From Streptococcus urinalis 2285-97 (GTDB lineage: Bacteria > Bacillota > Bacilli > Lactobacillales > Streptococcaceae): 64,000 nt of DNA. The DNA is taken from contig NZ_AEUZ02000001.1 in assembly GCF_000188055.2 (NCBI RefSeq), forward strand, positions 820,001 to 884,000, written 5' to 3'. Position numbers and translations under genes: made by a program. Shown in pieces: positions 51,779 through 63,700 of this stretch; position 1 is the stretch's first letter, and each line of letters begins with the position of its first letter. The notes beneath the pieces are model-generated. The model saw only the letters and a program-made list of their open reading frames with translations. It made no database searches and had not been told where the DNA came from.

Positions 51779-54184
51779 ATGTTAGTATCATATAAATGGT
51801 TAAAAGAACTTGTAGATGTCACTGTTGATCCATCTGAATTAGCAGAAAAAATGTCAACTACAGGAATTGAAGTAGAAGGTGTTGAATCACCCTCAGAAGG
51901 ATTATCTAAATTAGTAGTAGGTCATGTTGTTTCATGCCAACCTGTACCAGAAACACATCTAAATTTATGTCAGGTCGATACAGGTGATGACGATTTAAGA
52001 CAAATTGTCTGTGGCGCACCCAATGTCAAAGAAGGTATCAAAGTTATTGTTGCCTTACCAGGTGCAAGAATTGCTGATAATTATAAAATCAAAAAGGGAA
52101 AAATCAGAGGCTTAGAGTCTTTAGGGATGATATGCTCTTTACAAGAACTAGGATTATCAGATTCTATCATTCCAAAAGAATTTTCTGATGGTATTCAAAT
52201 TTTACCAGAAGACGCTATTCCAGGTGAGAGTATTTTTCCATATTTGGATTTGGATGACGAAATTATTGAATTAGCCATTACTCCTAATCGTGCAGATGCT
52301 TTATCAATGCGTGGTGTTGCTTATGAAGTAGCAGCAATCTATGATAAGAAAGTTCATTTTCCATCTAAAACCTTAAAAGAAGTTGATAAAAAAGCACATG
52401 ATTTGATAGAAGTCACAATTGAAAGTGAAAAGGTGCCATTTTATGCCAGTCGCATTGTTGAAAATGTCACTGTAAAACCAAGTCCTCAATGGTTGCAAAA
52501 TCTTTTGATGAATGCTGGTATAAGACCGATCAATAATGTTGTTGATGTCACCAATTATATTCTTCTTTATTTTGGTCAACCTATGCATGCTTTTGATTAT
52601 GATAAATTTGAAGCTAAAGTAATCAAACCAAGAGATGCCAGAGAAGGTGAATCTTTAGTTACACTTGATGGTGAAGAAAGACAATTAACAAGTGAAGATG
52701 TTGTTATCACGATTGCTGATAAACCAGTTGCAGTGGCTGGTGTTATGGGTGGACAATCAACTGAGATTGATGAACAATCAAAAACAGTTGTCCTTGAGGC
52801 TGCTTTATTTAATGGGAAGTCAGTTCGTAAAACAAGTAGTCGACTCAATTTACGTTCTGAATCCTCTTCACGATTTGAAAAAGGGATTAACACAGATACT
52901 GTTTTAGAAGCATTAGACTACGCAGCTGCTTTATTGACTGAATTAGCAGATGGTCAAGTTTTATCTGGCATCATTTCTGATGGGAAATTGCCTGATCAAG
53001 ATGTTAAAGTATCTTTAAGTTTAGATTATGTTAATGTTCGTTTAGGTACTCAGTTGACATACGCAGATATTGAAAAAGTATTCCAACAACTTGGATTTGA
53101 TATTGAAGGTAATGATCAACATTTTACAGTTACAGTTCCAAAAAGACGTTGGGATATTAGTATACAAGCTGATTTAGTTGAAGAAATTGCACGTATATAT
53201 GGATACGATAATTTACCAACAACACTTCCAGAAGCAGGTGGAACTGCAGGGGCATTAACAAAAGCACAGCAATTAAAACGTCAAGTGCGCCGTATTGCTG
53301 AAGGAACAGGATTAACTGAGATTATCTCTTATGCTTTAACAACACCAGAGAAAGCGACTGCATTTACAGTCAAGCCTAGTCATTTAACTGAGTTAATGTG
53401 GTCAATGTCTGTAGAACGTTCTGTTTTAAGACAAAATATGGTTTCTGGTATGTTAGATACTGTTGCTTATAATGTTGCTCGAAAACATAAAAATGTCGCT
53501 ATTTATGAGATTGGAAAAGTATTTGAGCAAGAACATAATCCAAAAGAAGACTTACCAAATGAATTAACACATTTCGCTTTTGCTTTGACAGGATTAATTT
53601 CTGAAAAAGATTTCCAAACAAGTGCTATTGCAGTTGATTTCTTCTATGCTAAAGGAATTGTTGAAGCTTTATTTGATAAATTACAGTTATCAGTAACCTT
53701 CACACCATCTTCTGAATTGGCAGACATGCATCCTGGACGCACAGCTTTAATTCAACTAGACAATCAAATAATTGGTTTTATTGGACAAGTGCATCCTCAA
53801 ACTGCAAAAGCTTATGATATTGCTGAAACCTATGTTGCAGAAATTGATTTGACAGCAGTTGAGAATACTTTAAGACCTGCAAAAACTTTTGAAGAAATCA
53901 CAAAATACCCTTCTGTTTCAAGAGATATTGCTTTGCTAATTGATCAAGAAATTAGTCATCAAGATATCACGACAGTCATTCATGAAGTTGGGATTAACTC
54001 TTTAAATTCAATTAAATTATTTGATATTTATCAGGGTCAATCCATTGAAAATGGTAAAAAGTCAGTAGCATATAGTTTGACATTCCAAAAATCTGATAGT
54101 AATTTGACAGATGAAGAAGTTGCACGTTATATGGGAAAAATAACCAAAGCACTAAGTGAAAAACTAAATGCACAAATCAGATAA
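51779..54184 (+). CDS. pheT: Phenylalanyl-tRNA synthetase beta subunit
   Basis: The 801-residue subunit starts [13 protein letters not shown] at ATG 51779 after AAAAAGGAAAAA. It has the tRNA-binding OB domain ([24 protein letters not shown], partly), the B3/B4 editing domain, B5, the inactive synthetase-like core and the C-terminal FDX-ACB anticodon-binding domain ([11 protein letters not shown]). It edits mischarged Tyr-tRNA-Phe. Confidence 0.97.
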   Translation: MLVSYKWLKELVDVTVDPSELAEKMSTTGIEVEGVESPSEGLSKLVVGHVVSCQPVPETHLNLCQVDTGDDDLRQIVCGAPNVKEGIKVIVALPGARIADNYKIKKGKIRGLESLGMICSLQELGLSDSIIPKEFSDGIQILPEDAIPGESIFPYLDLDDEIIELAITPNRADALSMRGVAYEVAAIYDKKVHFPSKTLKEVDKKAHDLIEVTIESEKVPFYASRIVENVTVKPSPQWLQNLLMNAGIRPINNVVDVTNYILLYFGQPMHAFDYDKFEAKVIKPRDAREGESLVTLDGEERQLTSEDVVITIADKPVAVAGVMGGQSTEIDEQSKTVVLEAALFNGKSVRKTSSRLNLRSESSSRFEKGINTDTVLEALDYAAALLTELADGQVLSGIISDGKLPDQDVKVSLSLDYVNVRLGTQLTYADIEKVFQQLGFDIEGNDQHFTVTVPKRRWDISIQADLVEEIARIYGYDNLPTTLPEAGGTAGALTKAQQLKRQVRRIAEGTGLTEIISYALTTPEKATAFTVKPSHLTELMWSMSVERSVLRQNMVSGMLDTVAYNVARKHKNVAIYEIGKVFEQEHNPKEDLPNELTHFAFALTGLISEKDFQTSAIAVDFFYAKGIVEALFDKLQLSVTFTPSSELADMHPGRTALIQLDNQIIGFIGQVHPQTAKAYDIAETYVAEIDLTAVENTLRPAKTFEEITKYPSVSRDIALLIDQEISHQDITTVIHEVGINSLNSIKLFDIYQGQSIENGKKSVAYSLTFQKSDSNLTDEEVARYMGKITKALSEKLNAQIR

Positions 54185-54189
54185 AGGTT

Positions 54190-54216
54190 AGAATCTAGAA
54201 TTTCTAGATTCTTTTG
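54190..54216 (+). terminator. Terminator of pheT
   Basis: AGAATCTAG (54190-54198) pairs with CTAGATTCT (54204-54212), then TTTT. Confidence 0.8.
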
Positions 54217-54241
54217 CTCATTATCGAAAGGAAGTACAAAA

Positions 54242-54604
54242 ATGTATCAAACAAAAATTTCAGGTGACACTTATTTTCATGCACAATCTGAAGGATATGG
54301 TAAATCTATTGAATTATTTTGGGAAACAAAAGATGGCGATACACCAATGAGTTTGATGACTATTGCATTAGGATCTTGCGTTACCATGTGTCTACAAAGC
54401 TATTTTAAAAAGAAAAAAGGACTTGATACATTAGATATCATTGTTGAAACAACTTATGAGGATAGACATTTTGATTTAAAGATAGATTTACCTGATTTGG
54501 TAAAGGATACCAATCAAGATGAATTGACTAATTTTATCAATAATTATTGTCGGGTCAAAAAAGTGTTAGCTGATGATATTACCTTTAGTCTAAAATACCT
54601 ATAA
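54242..54604 (+). CDS. OsmC-family protein
   Basis: The 120-residue protein has the OsmC/Ohr fold pattern with two cysteines, one in ALGSCVTMCLQSY and one in NNYCRVKKVL. OsmC proteins reduce organic hydroperoxides, but many short members have unknown substrates. AAAGGAAG precedes ATG 54242. It lies between two terminators and so is a single-gene unit. Confidence 0.75.
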   Translation: MYQTKISGDTYFHAQSEGYGKSIELFWETKDGDTPMSLMTIALGSCVTMCLQSYFKKKKGLDTLDIIVETTYEDRHFDLKIDLPDLVKDTNQDELTNFINNYCRVKKVLADDITFSLKYL

Positions 54605-54606
54605 TA

Positions 54607-54630
54607 AAAAGATACCCTTGGGTATCTTTT
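54607..54630 (+). terminator. Terminator of the OsmC-like gene
   Basis: AAAAGATACC (54607-54616) pairs with GGTATCTTTT (54621-54630). Confidence 0.88.
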
Positions 54631-54687
54631 TATTATTAATTGCCTCAACACTATGTTATAATTGTTTGATAATTAAAAGGAGATTTT

Positions 54688-55764
54688 ATGTTTTTAGCAC
54701 TTAATGAAATGCGTCATTCAAAATTACGCTACAGCTTAATCTTTGGTTTGCTCTTCTTGGTAGCTTACTTAATGTTCTTTCTAACAGGTTTAGCTTATGG
54801 CTTGATGCAAGAAAATCGATCTGCTGTTGATAAATGGGAAGCAAGTTCTGTTTTATTAACTAGGGATTCAAATAGTACTTTGACTTTATCAATGTTTGAT
54901 GAGTCATTAATCAAAAAAGTTGATGCTGATAAAAAAGCACCTTTAGCTCAATTAAGTACGGTATCTTGGACTAAGAAAGATCCTAAAGACAGTGATAAAG
55001 CTAAAGTTAGTTTTTTTGGTATCGATAAATCCAGTTTCTTAGCACCACATATTGAAAAAGGGAGAATGTTTAAGTCTGAGCATGAAGCAGTTATTGATAA
55101 GACTTTAGCTGATGAATATGATTTTAAAATTGGTGATAAGATATCTTCAACAAATTCTAGCAAAACGTTTAAAATAGTAGGGTATACTTCTGGTGCTAAA
55201 TTTAGTGTTTCACCAGTTATTTATACATCTCTAAAAGGTTTTGAATCTTTAAAATTTAATGCTATGTCTAAAAAACCTGGCTCTAGTATTAATGCTTTAG
55301 TGATAAAAGGTAAGCTGAAGGACTACCCAAAAGATGATTTACAAGAGTTTCCAATTAAAACCTTTATTAATAAACTACCAGGCTATAATGCACAAGTCAT
55401 GACCTTTGGCTTTATGATTGTTTTCTTAATTGTCATTTCTGCAATTATTATTGGTATTTTTATGTATGTTTTAACCATTCAAAAAGCTCCTATTTTTGGT
55501 GTTATGAAAGCTCAAGGAATTGCTAATAAAACAATTGCCAGCGCTGTTTTGATGCAAACATTCATTTTGAGTGCACTTGGTAGTGCTATAGGATTACTTG
55601 GAACATGGTTAACCTCATTAGGATTGCCAAGTGCAGTTCCATTCCAAAGTAATTGGCTATATTATGGTGTTATTTTTGTAGCTATGGTTGGATTTGCTTT
55701 ATTAGGAACACTTTTCTCAATTATTGCAATTATTAAAATTGATCCATTGAAATCAATAGGTTAG
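54688..55764 (+). CDS. ABC transporter permease, HrtB/FtsX-like
   Basis: The 358-residue protein has one N-terminal membrane segment (about 15-40), an extracellular domain of about 190 residues, and three C-terminal segments (about 230-260, 280-305, 325-350). This is the MacB/FtsX topology, in which outside-facing domains move compounds from the membrane. The start NEMRHSKLRYSLIFG and GLAYGLMQENRSAVDKWEA resemble HrtB heme exporters of lactic acid bacteria. No regulator is next to it, so the substrate stays open. An extended -10 lies at 54657. Confidence 0.78.
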   Translation: MFLALNEMRHSKLRYSLIFGLLFLVAYLMFFLTGLAYGLMQENRSAVDKWEASSVLLTRDSNSTLTLSMFDESLIKKVDADKKAPLAQLSTVSWTKKDPKDSDKAKVSFFGIDKSSFLAPHIEKGRMFKSEHEAVIDKTLADEYDFKIGDKISSTNSSKTFKIVGYTSGAKFSVSPVIYTSLKGFESLKFNAMSKKPGSSINALVIKGKLKDYPKDDLQEFPIKTFINKLPGYNAQVMTFGFMIVFLIVISAIIIGIFMYVLTIQKAPIFGVMKAQGIANKTIASAVLMQTFILSALGSAIGLLGTWLTSLGLPSAVPFQSNWLYYGVIFVAMVGFALLGTLFSIIAIIKIDPLKSIG

Positions 55765-55770
55765 GGGGAT

Positions 55771-56460
55771 ATGATGACAGTATTAGAATTTAAAAATGTT
55801 GAAAAAACCTTTAAAGATGGTGATCAAGTCATTAAAGCCTTAAAACCAACTAACTTCAGTATTGAAGAAGGTGAATTTGTTGCCATCATTGGACCATCTG
55901 GTTCTGGAAAATCAACCTTTTTAACTATTGCGGGTGGGTTACAGACACCTTCTAAAGGTCAACTTTTTGTTAATGAAAAAGATTATTCAAACTTATCAGA
56001 GAAGAAAAGGTCGTCCCTTAGATTTAAAGATATTGGCTTTATTTTACAAGCATCAAATCTAATTCCATTTTTATCCGTTAAACAACAATTAGAGTTAATT
56101 GATCGTCTGAATAAACAGGAAAATAAAGAAAAACGTCATAAACTTTTTGAAGAACTAGGAATTTCGTCATTACAAAATAAATTACCTCAAGACTTATCTG
56201 GTGGAGAGAGACAAAGAGTTGCTATTGCTAGAGCGCTTTATAATGAGCCATCTCTTATATTGGCAGATGAGCCAACAGCAAGTTTGGATACAGATCGTGC
56301 CCTTGAAGTTGTTGATTTGCTAGCAAAAGAAAGTAAGGACTACAAAAAAGCTATCATTATGGTAACACATGATTTACGCATGATAAAAAAATGCGATAAG
56401 GTTTATACCATTAAAGATGGTCAATTAAACTTGGAAGAAAACCAACATAAAAAAGCATAA
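55771..56460 (+). CDS. ABC transporter ATP-binding protein, HrtA-like
   Basis: The 229-residue ATPase has Walker A GPSGSGKS, Q-loop FILQASNLIPFL, signature LSGGERQR, Walker B LILADEPTASLD and the H-loop VTHDLRM. It is of the LolD/MacB class that pairs with FtsX-like permeases and follows its permease by 6 bp. GGGGGAT precedes ATG 55771; ATG 55774 is possible. Confidence 0.88.
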   Translation: MMTVLEFKNVEKTFKDGDQVIKALKPTNFSIEEGEFVAIIGPSGSGKSTFLTIAGGLQTPSKGQLFVNEKDYSNLSEKKRSSLRFKDIGFILQASNLIPFLSVKQQLELIDRLNKQENKEKRHKLFEELGISSLQNKLPQDLSGGERQRVAIARALYNEPSLILADEPTASLDTDRALEVVDLLAKESKDYKKAIIMVTHDLRMIKKCDKVYTIKDGQLNLEENQHKKA

Positions 56461-56477
56461 CCATGTTATGCTTTTTT
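56451..56477. terminator. Bidirectional terminator between the ABC and metallopeptidase genes
   Basis: AAAAGCATAAC (56451-56461) pairs with GTTATGCTTTT (56465-56475). It contains the ABC stop and borders the stop of the opposite gene. Confidence 0.88.
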
Positions 56478-57390
56478 ATAATTTACCATAATCAAGTGCA
56501 AATGTGTCTCCATGATTGATATCGCCATATTGGAAACCACGATCAAACCATCTTTGCCGCTGTTCAGAAGTACCATGAGTAAAACTATCAGGAACACTTT
56601 TGCCATAAGCTTCTTTTTGAAGAGTATCATCGCCAACAGCATGTGCTGCTTGCATTGCTTCGTTGATATCACCTTTTTCAAGGAGATTCTGTCCCTGTAC
56701 ATAATTTGCCCAAACACCAGCATAATAATCAGCCTGTAGCTCTAATTTAACATTTAATTGATTTGCTTGAGCTTCTGATTTTCTTTGACGTGCTTTAGCA
56801 TAATCAGTCATTGTACCCAACTCATTTTGAACATGATGTCCTACTTCATGAGCAATGACATATGCCATAGCAAAGTCACCTTTAGCTCCGTACTTTTGAG
56901 ATAATTCATCGTAAAAAGAAATGTCAAGATAAACCTTTTGATCGGCGGAACAATAAAATGGTCCTGCAGAAGCTTGTCCAATTCCACAACCAGTTTGAAT
57001 ACTATCAGTATATAAGACTAATTTAGGGTCATGATAGTTTAGACCTTCTTTTTTAAATTCTGATGTCCAAAAATCTTCGGTAGAAGCAAAGACCTTACTG
57101 ACAAATTGTATTTGCTCATTACTTGCATCAGCATTATTGGTCTGTGTTACTTGTGTAGATTGATAAGAGCTACTGTTACTGGAAGATTGGTCTCCAGTAA
57201 AAATACCACTCAATCCACCACCTCCAAATACTAAAAGTAGTAGAAGTAAAACTAATTTTGTTTTCCAGCCACCTCTTGAAAAGAGTAATTGAAGTAATAA
57301 ATTGGAGCTACCTCCACCAGTACTATAATTTGAAGATTGTCCTCTACGATCTTCAACATTTTGACTTTCTCTTAATTTATCTGTCTTCAT
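56476..57390 (-). CDS. Neutral zinc metallopeptidase, membrane anchored (YpfJ-like)
   Basis: The 304-residue protein has a polar N-terminus with DRRGQSSN, one membrane segment (about 40-60), and a C-terminal peptidase domain with HEVGHHVQNELG (the HExxH zinc site), an upstream CGxG..GPFYCSADQKVYLD, and ELQADYYAGVWA with the third ligand. This is the PF04228 neutral zinc metallopeptidase family; substrates are unknown. The gene is convergent with the ABC pair and divergent from rexB. ATTATA-type -10 on its strand is at 57424-57419. Confidence 0.88.
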   Translation of the reverse strand: MKTDKLRESQNVEDRRGQSSNYSTGGGSSNLLLQLLFSRGGWKTKLVLLLLLLVFGGGGLSGIFTGDQSSSNSSSYQSTQVTQTNNADASNEQIQFVSKVFASTEDFWTSEFKKEGLNYHDPKLVLYTDSIQTGCGIGQASAGPFYCSADQKVYLDISFYDELSQKYGAKGDFAMAYVIAHEVGHHVQNELGTMTDYAKARQRKSEAQANQLNVKLELQADYYAGVWANYVQGQNLLEKGDINEAMQAAHAVGDDTLQKEAYGKSVPDSFTHGTSEQRQRWFDRGFQYGDINHGDTFALDYGKL

Positions 57391-57502
57391 CCAAAAACCT
57401 CATTCTTTTTCTAAATCTATTATACTCAATTATTATTAGAAATGCTTAAAAATGTAATTGAAACCGCTTGAAATTTTACTAAGAAACAAAAAGACGTAGA
57501 TT

Positions 57503-57511
57503 TGATATAAT
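57503..57511 (+). promoter_or_regulatory. Extended -10 promoter of rexB
   Basis: TGATATAAT with TATAAT at 57506-57511, 35 bases before ATG 57546. Confidence 0.6.
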
Positions 57512-57545
57512 AGGAATAAGTTACAAGGATAAGAAAAGAGATAAG

Positions 57546-60500
57546 ATGAGATTAATTTATACCGATATTAACAATGATTTAACTCATATTTTAACTGACA
57601 TTGCCTATCATAATGCAAAAGCAGGTCAGCGTGTTTTTTATATTGCACCTAACTCACTTTCTTTTGAAAAAGAAAGACAAGTTCTAGAACATTTACCTGA
57701 AAAAGCATCATTTCAAATAACGGTTACGAGATTTGCCCAATTGGCTAGGTACCTAGTTTTAAATAGACCTGTTCAAAAAACGTCATTAGATGATACGGGA
57801 TTATCGATGGTATTTTATAAAGCATTGAGTCAACTAAATGACTCACATTTGAAATTGTATGGCAAACTAAAACAAGATGCTGGATTTATAAAACAATTAG
57901 TAGAACTGTATAAAGATTTACAAAGTTCCAATGCTCAAATTTCAGATTTGGAGACCTTAGAAAATAAAAGTAAATTTGAAGATTTACAACTGATATTTGC
58001 CGAAGTTAATCAGATCTTGTTAGACGGTAATTTTGATAATCAATCAGCTATTGATTATTTAATTGAGTCTTTAGAGACTCAAAAATTAAGTCTGTCTTAT
58101 TCAGATGTAACTCTTGTTATTGATGGTTTTACTCGTTTTTCAGCCGAAGAAGAAAGGCTTGTTTCATATTTGCATTATCATGGGGTATCGATCATTATTG
58201 GTACTTATATGACTGAAAAAGCCTATAAATTATCATTTTATGGAGGTAATATTTTTGAAACTTCAATCTCATTTATGAGATCATTGTCAAGCCGTTTTCA
58301 AACTAAAGTTGAATACATTAATGATCATCACAAAACAGCTAATGCCTTTTTTCATTTTTCAAAGACTTTTGAAGCTTTACATGACTTCTCAGAAATAGAT
58401 GTTGTCAATAACCAAAAAGATGATGCTGTTTTAATTTGGCAAACCATTAATCAAAAAGATGAAATAGAACAAGTAGCTAAAGCAATTCGTGAAAAGCTTT
58501 ATCAGGGATATCGCTATAAAGATATATTAGTTCTTCTTGGTGATGTAGAAGCTTACGAATTACAAGTGAAAGTTATTTTTGATAAATATGATATTCCTTA
58601 TTATATTGGCAAATCAGAAAGCATGTCACAACATTCTTTGATTCAATTCTTTGAATCCTTAGAGCGTCTTAAAAAATATAATTGGCGTCGTGAAGATATC
58701 ATGACACTTTTGAAATCACAATTATCAACTCATTTTGATCAAGAATTAATTGATAAATTCAATCAGTACTTACAATATGCTGATATTAATGGTTTTACCA
58801 AATTTAACCGCACATTTAGCTATCAAAATCAAAATAAATATGATTTAGAAGAGTTAAATCGCGTTCGTCAGGCCGTTGTAGAGCCGCTTTCAAAATTATT
58901 AAAAGTTAAGGCTCAAAAAGGAAGTTCACTCCTTAAAAAATTGTTGAACTACTTAGAAACGATTCAATTTGCGGAACATTTTCAATCACTTAGTCAAGAA
59001 CTAAATGAAATTGAATTAGAAAAACAAGAACAAGTTTGGAAAGTTTTTACGACCGTTATTTCAGAATTTAACCTTCTTTTCAGTGATGATACATTATCAA
59101 TTGAAAAGGCATTATCATTAATAAAAAATGGTATGTTAGCAGGCAATTACAGAGTTGTACCTGCAACTATTGATGTGGTTAATGTTAAATCTTATGATTT
59201 GGTGGAGCCACATACTAATAAATTTGTATTTGCTATTGGTTTAACTGCTAGTCATTTTCCTAAACAAGTGACTCAACATTCTTTACTTAGTGATGAAGAA
59301 AGAATAAAGCTAAATGAAAATCTGATTGAGACATCAGATACACATTTTGACGTTGCAAGTATTGAGAATACAAAGAAAAGTCATTTTACAGCAGTTTCAC
59401 TTTTTCATAGTGCAAGTCAAAATCTTATTTTGAGTTCACCAACAGTAGTAAATGAATCACAAGATGATATGTCGCCTTACTTGAAGGAACTTACTGACAT
59501 CGGAGTCCCTGTGAGTGACAAAAAAGCTAGTCTTCAAGCTATAAATGTTGAAGATATTGGAAATGATAAAGCTTTATTATCGCGAATCATCTCCATTAAT
59601 CAGGATAAGGATACTTTTTTAGGTGATCATGAAAGAACTTTTTGGGCAGCAGCCAGTCGTTATTTACGACATAAACTAGAAGAAGAAAACCTTTATATTC
59701 TAAACAGACCAAATCATTTAGCAACAAAACCCTTATCTAAAGAAGTTTTAGATATTAAATTTCCTAAAAATGAGCCCCTAAACTTATCGTCATCTGCTTT
59801 AACAACATTTCATAATAATCAATATTTGTATTACTTACAAAATGTTTTAGCATTACAGGAACAAGAAAGTATTCATCCTGATGCACGAAATCATGGTACC
59901 TATCTTCATTTTATCTTTGAAAATGTAATGAAAGACCATTCGACGTTAACTTTTGATCAAAAACTAGAAAATTCAATTGAGAAAGCTAATACTGATGTGC
60001 GATTTTTCCAACAATATCAAGAGGATGCTGCTGGTCGTTATTCATTGAGTGTTTTAGAGGATATTGCTCGTAGCACTGCTAGTATCTTAAGGCATCATCA
60101 AGGTTTAAAAGTGCTTAAGCAAGAAAAACCATTTTCTTATACCATTAAGCAAAAAGTTAAGGTTAATGGCTATATTGATAGAATTGACCAATTAGATGAT
60201 GGTAGTTATGGCGTGGTAGATTATAAGTCAAGTAAAAATACATTTGATATTGGGCGTTTTTATAATGGTCTCAGTCCACAATTAGTCACCTATTTATCAG
60301 CAATTAAAAAAGATACCGAACTCAATCAGTCTAACAGACTTTTTGGTGCCATGTATCTTCATATGCTAGAACCTAGATTAGAGTTAGCAAAAATAAAAGA
60401 AGTTAGTGTTCAAATGATAGCATCACTCTATCAAGACCTAACTTATAAAGGTATTTTTCTTGAAAAAGAAAAAGAACACCTCGCAGGTGGAACCTATCAA

Positions 60501-60785
60501 ATCAAAAATGCTTTATATAGTGATGAAGAATTAGAAATACTTCTGAATTACAATAATTTTCTTTTTGAAAAAGCTGCAAAAACCATACAAAGTGGTAAGT
60601 TTTTGATAAACCCTTATACAGAAGATGGAAAATCTGTCGCAGGCAATCAGCTGAAATCAATAACGCGGTTTGAAGCTGATTTAGACTTTGGACAGGCTAG
60701 ACAATTAATCAAATTACCAAGAACACAAAAAAAAGAAAACTTTTTGAAGAAAATGCAAGAAGTTGAGGTCGATGATGAACTATGA
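57546..60785 (+). CDS. rexB: RexB/AddB-type subunit of the double-strand break repair nuclease
   Basis: The 1,079-residue protein has an N-terminal helicase-like region with a degenerate nucleotide site (GQRVFYIAPNSLSFEKER), and a C-terminal RecB-type nuclease: ARNHGTYLHFIFENVM, then YIDRIDQLDDGSYGVVDYKSSKN (partly) with the acidic residues and lysine of the active site. RexAB resects DNA ends for RecA loading and is the Gram-positive counterpart of RecBCD. Its last 11 bases overlap rexA. Confidence 0.93.
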   Translation: MRLIYTDINNDLTHILTDIAYHNAKAGQRVFYIAPNSLSFEKERQVLEHLPEKASFQITVTRFAQLARYLVLNRPVQKTSLDDTGLSMVFYKALSQLNDSHLKLYGKLKQDAGFIKQLVELYKDLQSSNAQISDLETLENKSKFEDLQLIFAEVNQILLDGNFDNQSAIDYLIESLETQKLSLSYSDVTLVIDGFTRFSAEEERLVSYLHYHGVSIIIGTYMTEKAYKLSFYGGNIFETSISFMRSLSSRFQTKVEYINDHHKTANAFFHFSKTFEALHDFSEIDVVNNQKDDAVLIWQTINQKDEIEQVAKAIREKLYQGYRYKDILVLLGDVEAYELQVKVIFDKYDIPYYIGKSESMSQHSLIQFFESLERLKKYNWRREDIMTLLKSQLSTHFDQELIDKFNQYLQYADINGFTKFNRTFSYQNQNKYDLEELNRVRQAVVEPLSKLLKVKAQKGSSLLKKLLNYLETIQFAEHFQSLSQELNEIELEKQEQVWKVFTTVISEFNLLFSDDTLSIEKALSLIKNGMLAGNYRVVPATIDVVNVKSYDLVEPHTNKFVFAIGLTASHFPKQVTQHSLLSDEERIKLNENLIETSDTHFDVASIENTKKSHFTAVSLFHSASQNLILSSPTVVNESQDDMSPYLKELTDIGVPVSDKKASLQAINVEDIGNDKALLSRIISINQDKDTFLGDHERTFWAAASRYLRHKLEEENLYILNRPNHLATKPLSKEVLDIKFPKNEPLNLSSSALTTFHNNQYLYYLQNVLALQEQESIHPDARNHGTYLHFIFENVMKDHSTLTFDQKLENSIEKANTDVRFFQQYQEDAAGRYSLSVLEDIARSTASILRHHQGLKVLKQEKPFSYTIKQKVKVNGYIDRIDQLDDGSYGVVDYKSSKNTFDIGRFYNGLSPQLVTYLSAIKKDTELNQSNRLFGAMYLHMLEPRLELAKIKEVSVQMIASLYQDLTYKGIFLEKEKEHLAGGTYQIKNALYSDEELEILLNYNNFLFEKAAKTIQSGKFLINPYTEDGKSVAGNQLKSITRFEADLDFGQARQLIKLPRTQKKENFLKKMQEVEVDDEL

Positions 60786-63700
60786 ACCTTTTTTAGATAA
60801 AGAAGCTATTGAAAAGTTAAAGATTGAGGAATTATCCTCAGATAAGCAACAAAAAAGAACATCAGAACAGATTGAAGCTATCTATAGTAGTGGCCAAAAT
60901 ATTTTAATTTCAGCGTCTGCAGGATCTGGAAAAACCTTTGTCATGGTTGAGAGAATAATGGATATGATTAAACGAGGTGTTTCGATAGACCGACTTTTCA
61001 TATCAACTTTTACTGTAAAGGCGGCAGGTGAATTAAAAGATCGTTTAAGAACAAAACTTCAAACAGCAATTAAAGAAGAAACTTCTCCTCAAGAAAAAAA
61101 TCGCTTAAATGATCAGATTAACGCGATTTCACTAGCTGATATTGGGACTATGGATGCTTTTACACAAAAGTTGGTTAATCAATATGGTTATCTTATCGGA
61201 GTTTCTCCACAATTTAGAATACTTCAGGATGTGACTGAACAGGATATTTTTAAAAATACCATTTTCACTGAATTATTTGAATCTTATTTAAATGGAAAAG
61301 ATGCTAAACTATTTAGACAATTGGTTCGAAATTTTTCAGGAAATCGAAAAGACAACTATGCTTTCAAACAATTGGTTTATGCTATTTATCAATTTAGCCA
61401 ATCAACAGAAAATCCAAAAGAATGGTTAGAAACAACATTTTTAAAAGCCAGTTTAGACTTACAATCTTTTGATGCCATTTCAAATCAACGTATCAATCAA
61501 TTTTTAGAAATAATGCACCAAACTGCTGATTCTCTAAAAGATTTAACAGATTTAGAAGAGTATCCACGTTTTAAGAAAGATGGTAAACCCACAAAAAAAT
61601 ACACTCAACATTTAGCATTAATCGAGAAATTACATGAGAGTGCACTACACTTTGAAACTGATTATGGTAAAGAAAAACTGAGTCAACTAGCAAAAGAATT
61701 GGCTGCATTATTACCATCAGGAACGGATATTACTATTGCAAAGGTTTCTTATTCCGTTTTTAAGGCTATTCAAAATGAAATTCAATATTTTAGACACTTA
61801 GAGACTATTTTTCAATACCAGCCTGAAACAATTCTTTTACTTGAACTATTGCAGTCCTTTGTATTGACTTTTTCACAACAGTATTTAGCTTTGAAGAAAG
61901 AAGAAAATTGTTTTGAGTTTGGGGATATTGCACATTTTGCAATTCAGATTTTAGAAGAAAATCAAGTGATTAGACAAACTTTTCAAGAGAAATATCATGA
62001 AGTTATGGTCGATGAGTATCAGGATAATAACCATACTCAAGAAAGATTATTAGAGCTATTATCAAATGGTCATAATCGCTTTATGGTAGGTGATATTAAA
62101 CAATCAATTTATAGGTTTAGACAAGCAGATCCAGCTATTTTTAATGCTAAATTTCAAGACTATTTAAACCATCCCCAACATGGCAAACTAATTATTTTAA
62201 AAGAAAATTTTAGAAGTCAAAATGAAGTGATTTCAGTAACAAATCAGGTGTTTAAACACTTAATGGATGTCCAAATAGGTGATATCGATTATGATGACAA
62301 TCATTCTTTAAAAGCTGGAAGTGAAAGGCAATTAATTGCAAAACCAGAAAATAAAGCTCAGATTTTACTTTATGACAATAGTCTTCAAGATAATTCTGAA
62401 TATAAAGAAGAATCAGCTAATCCTATAGATCCAGGTGAAGTTAAGATAATTGCCAAAGAAATTATCAGATTGCATAATCATGAGAATGTTGCATTTAATG
62501 AAATCACCTTGTTAGTCTCCTCTAGAACAAGAAATGATAGTATAATTAGACTGTTTAATCAGTATGGCATTCCTTTAGCTGCTGATGGAGGAGAGCAAAA
62601 TTACCTTCAGTCGGTTGAAGTAATGGTCATGCTTGAAACACTAAGAACAATTGATAATCCTTTGAATGATTATGCATTAATTGCTTTACTTCGTTCGCCA
62701 ATGTTCTTTTTTGATGAAGATGATTTAGCTAGAATTTCTCTTCAAGGTAAAAAGGATAAGAAAAAAGAAAATTTCTATGAAAAACTAAAAAATGCCAAGG
62801 CTCATTCAGGAGAACATCCTGAACTAATAACAGCTGACCTTTCACAAAAAATAGTTACTTTTGAAACCTATTTAGATAAATGGAGAACATTATCTAGAAA
62901 TACAGCACTTTATGAATTAATTTGGACCATTTACAACGACCGATTTTATTTTGATTATGTTGGAGATAGCCCCAAAGCAGAACAAGCACAAGCTAATCTT
63001 TATGCATTAGCACTTAGGGCCAACCAATTTGAAAAGAATGGTTTTAGAGGTTTATCACGATTTATTAATATGATTGATCATATTATTGAAGCAGAAAATG
63101 ATTTAGCTTCTGTTGAAGCGGTTGTTCCAAAAGATGCAGTTAGTTTAATGACAATTCATAAATCAAAAGGGCTTGAATTTCCATATGTGTTTATTTTGAA
63201 TATTGACAAAAAATTTAGTTTCACTGATGTCAATGCTCAAGCAATATTAAGTCGAAAAAATGGAATTGGAATAAAGTACACTGCAGATTTTAAAGAAGCT
63301 CTACAAGAGACAATTCTTCCTAGTGTCCCTGTAGTATTAGAAACACTTCCTTATCAGGTCAATCGTGCTGAACTAAAATTAGCAACCCTATCAGAACAAA
63401 TGAGATTACTCTATGTTGCGATGACAAGAGCAGAAAAGAAACTTTATCTTGTTGGTAAAGCAAATCAAGATAAATGGGAAACTAAATTTCAGATGGAGTC
63501 TGAAAACCAAAAAATCCCTCTTATCGAGAGACAATCAATGTCAAGTTTTATGGAATGGTTATTAGCGATTGATCACATATTTAAAGATACCAAAGAATAT
63601 ATGGAGATCACTTATATTTCTGATCATGAGTTATCAGATGACAAAATAGGCCAGCTAAAACAAACTGATAAGATTAGAGCAAATGTAGTCTTAAAAGAGA

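Noticed and set aside
57460..57480. cre-like site (TGAAACCGCTTGAA) between the metallopeptidase and rexB genes
   Set aside because: It misses two defined positions of the consensus and has no sensible link to either gene.
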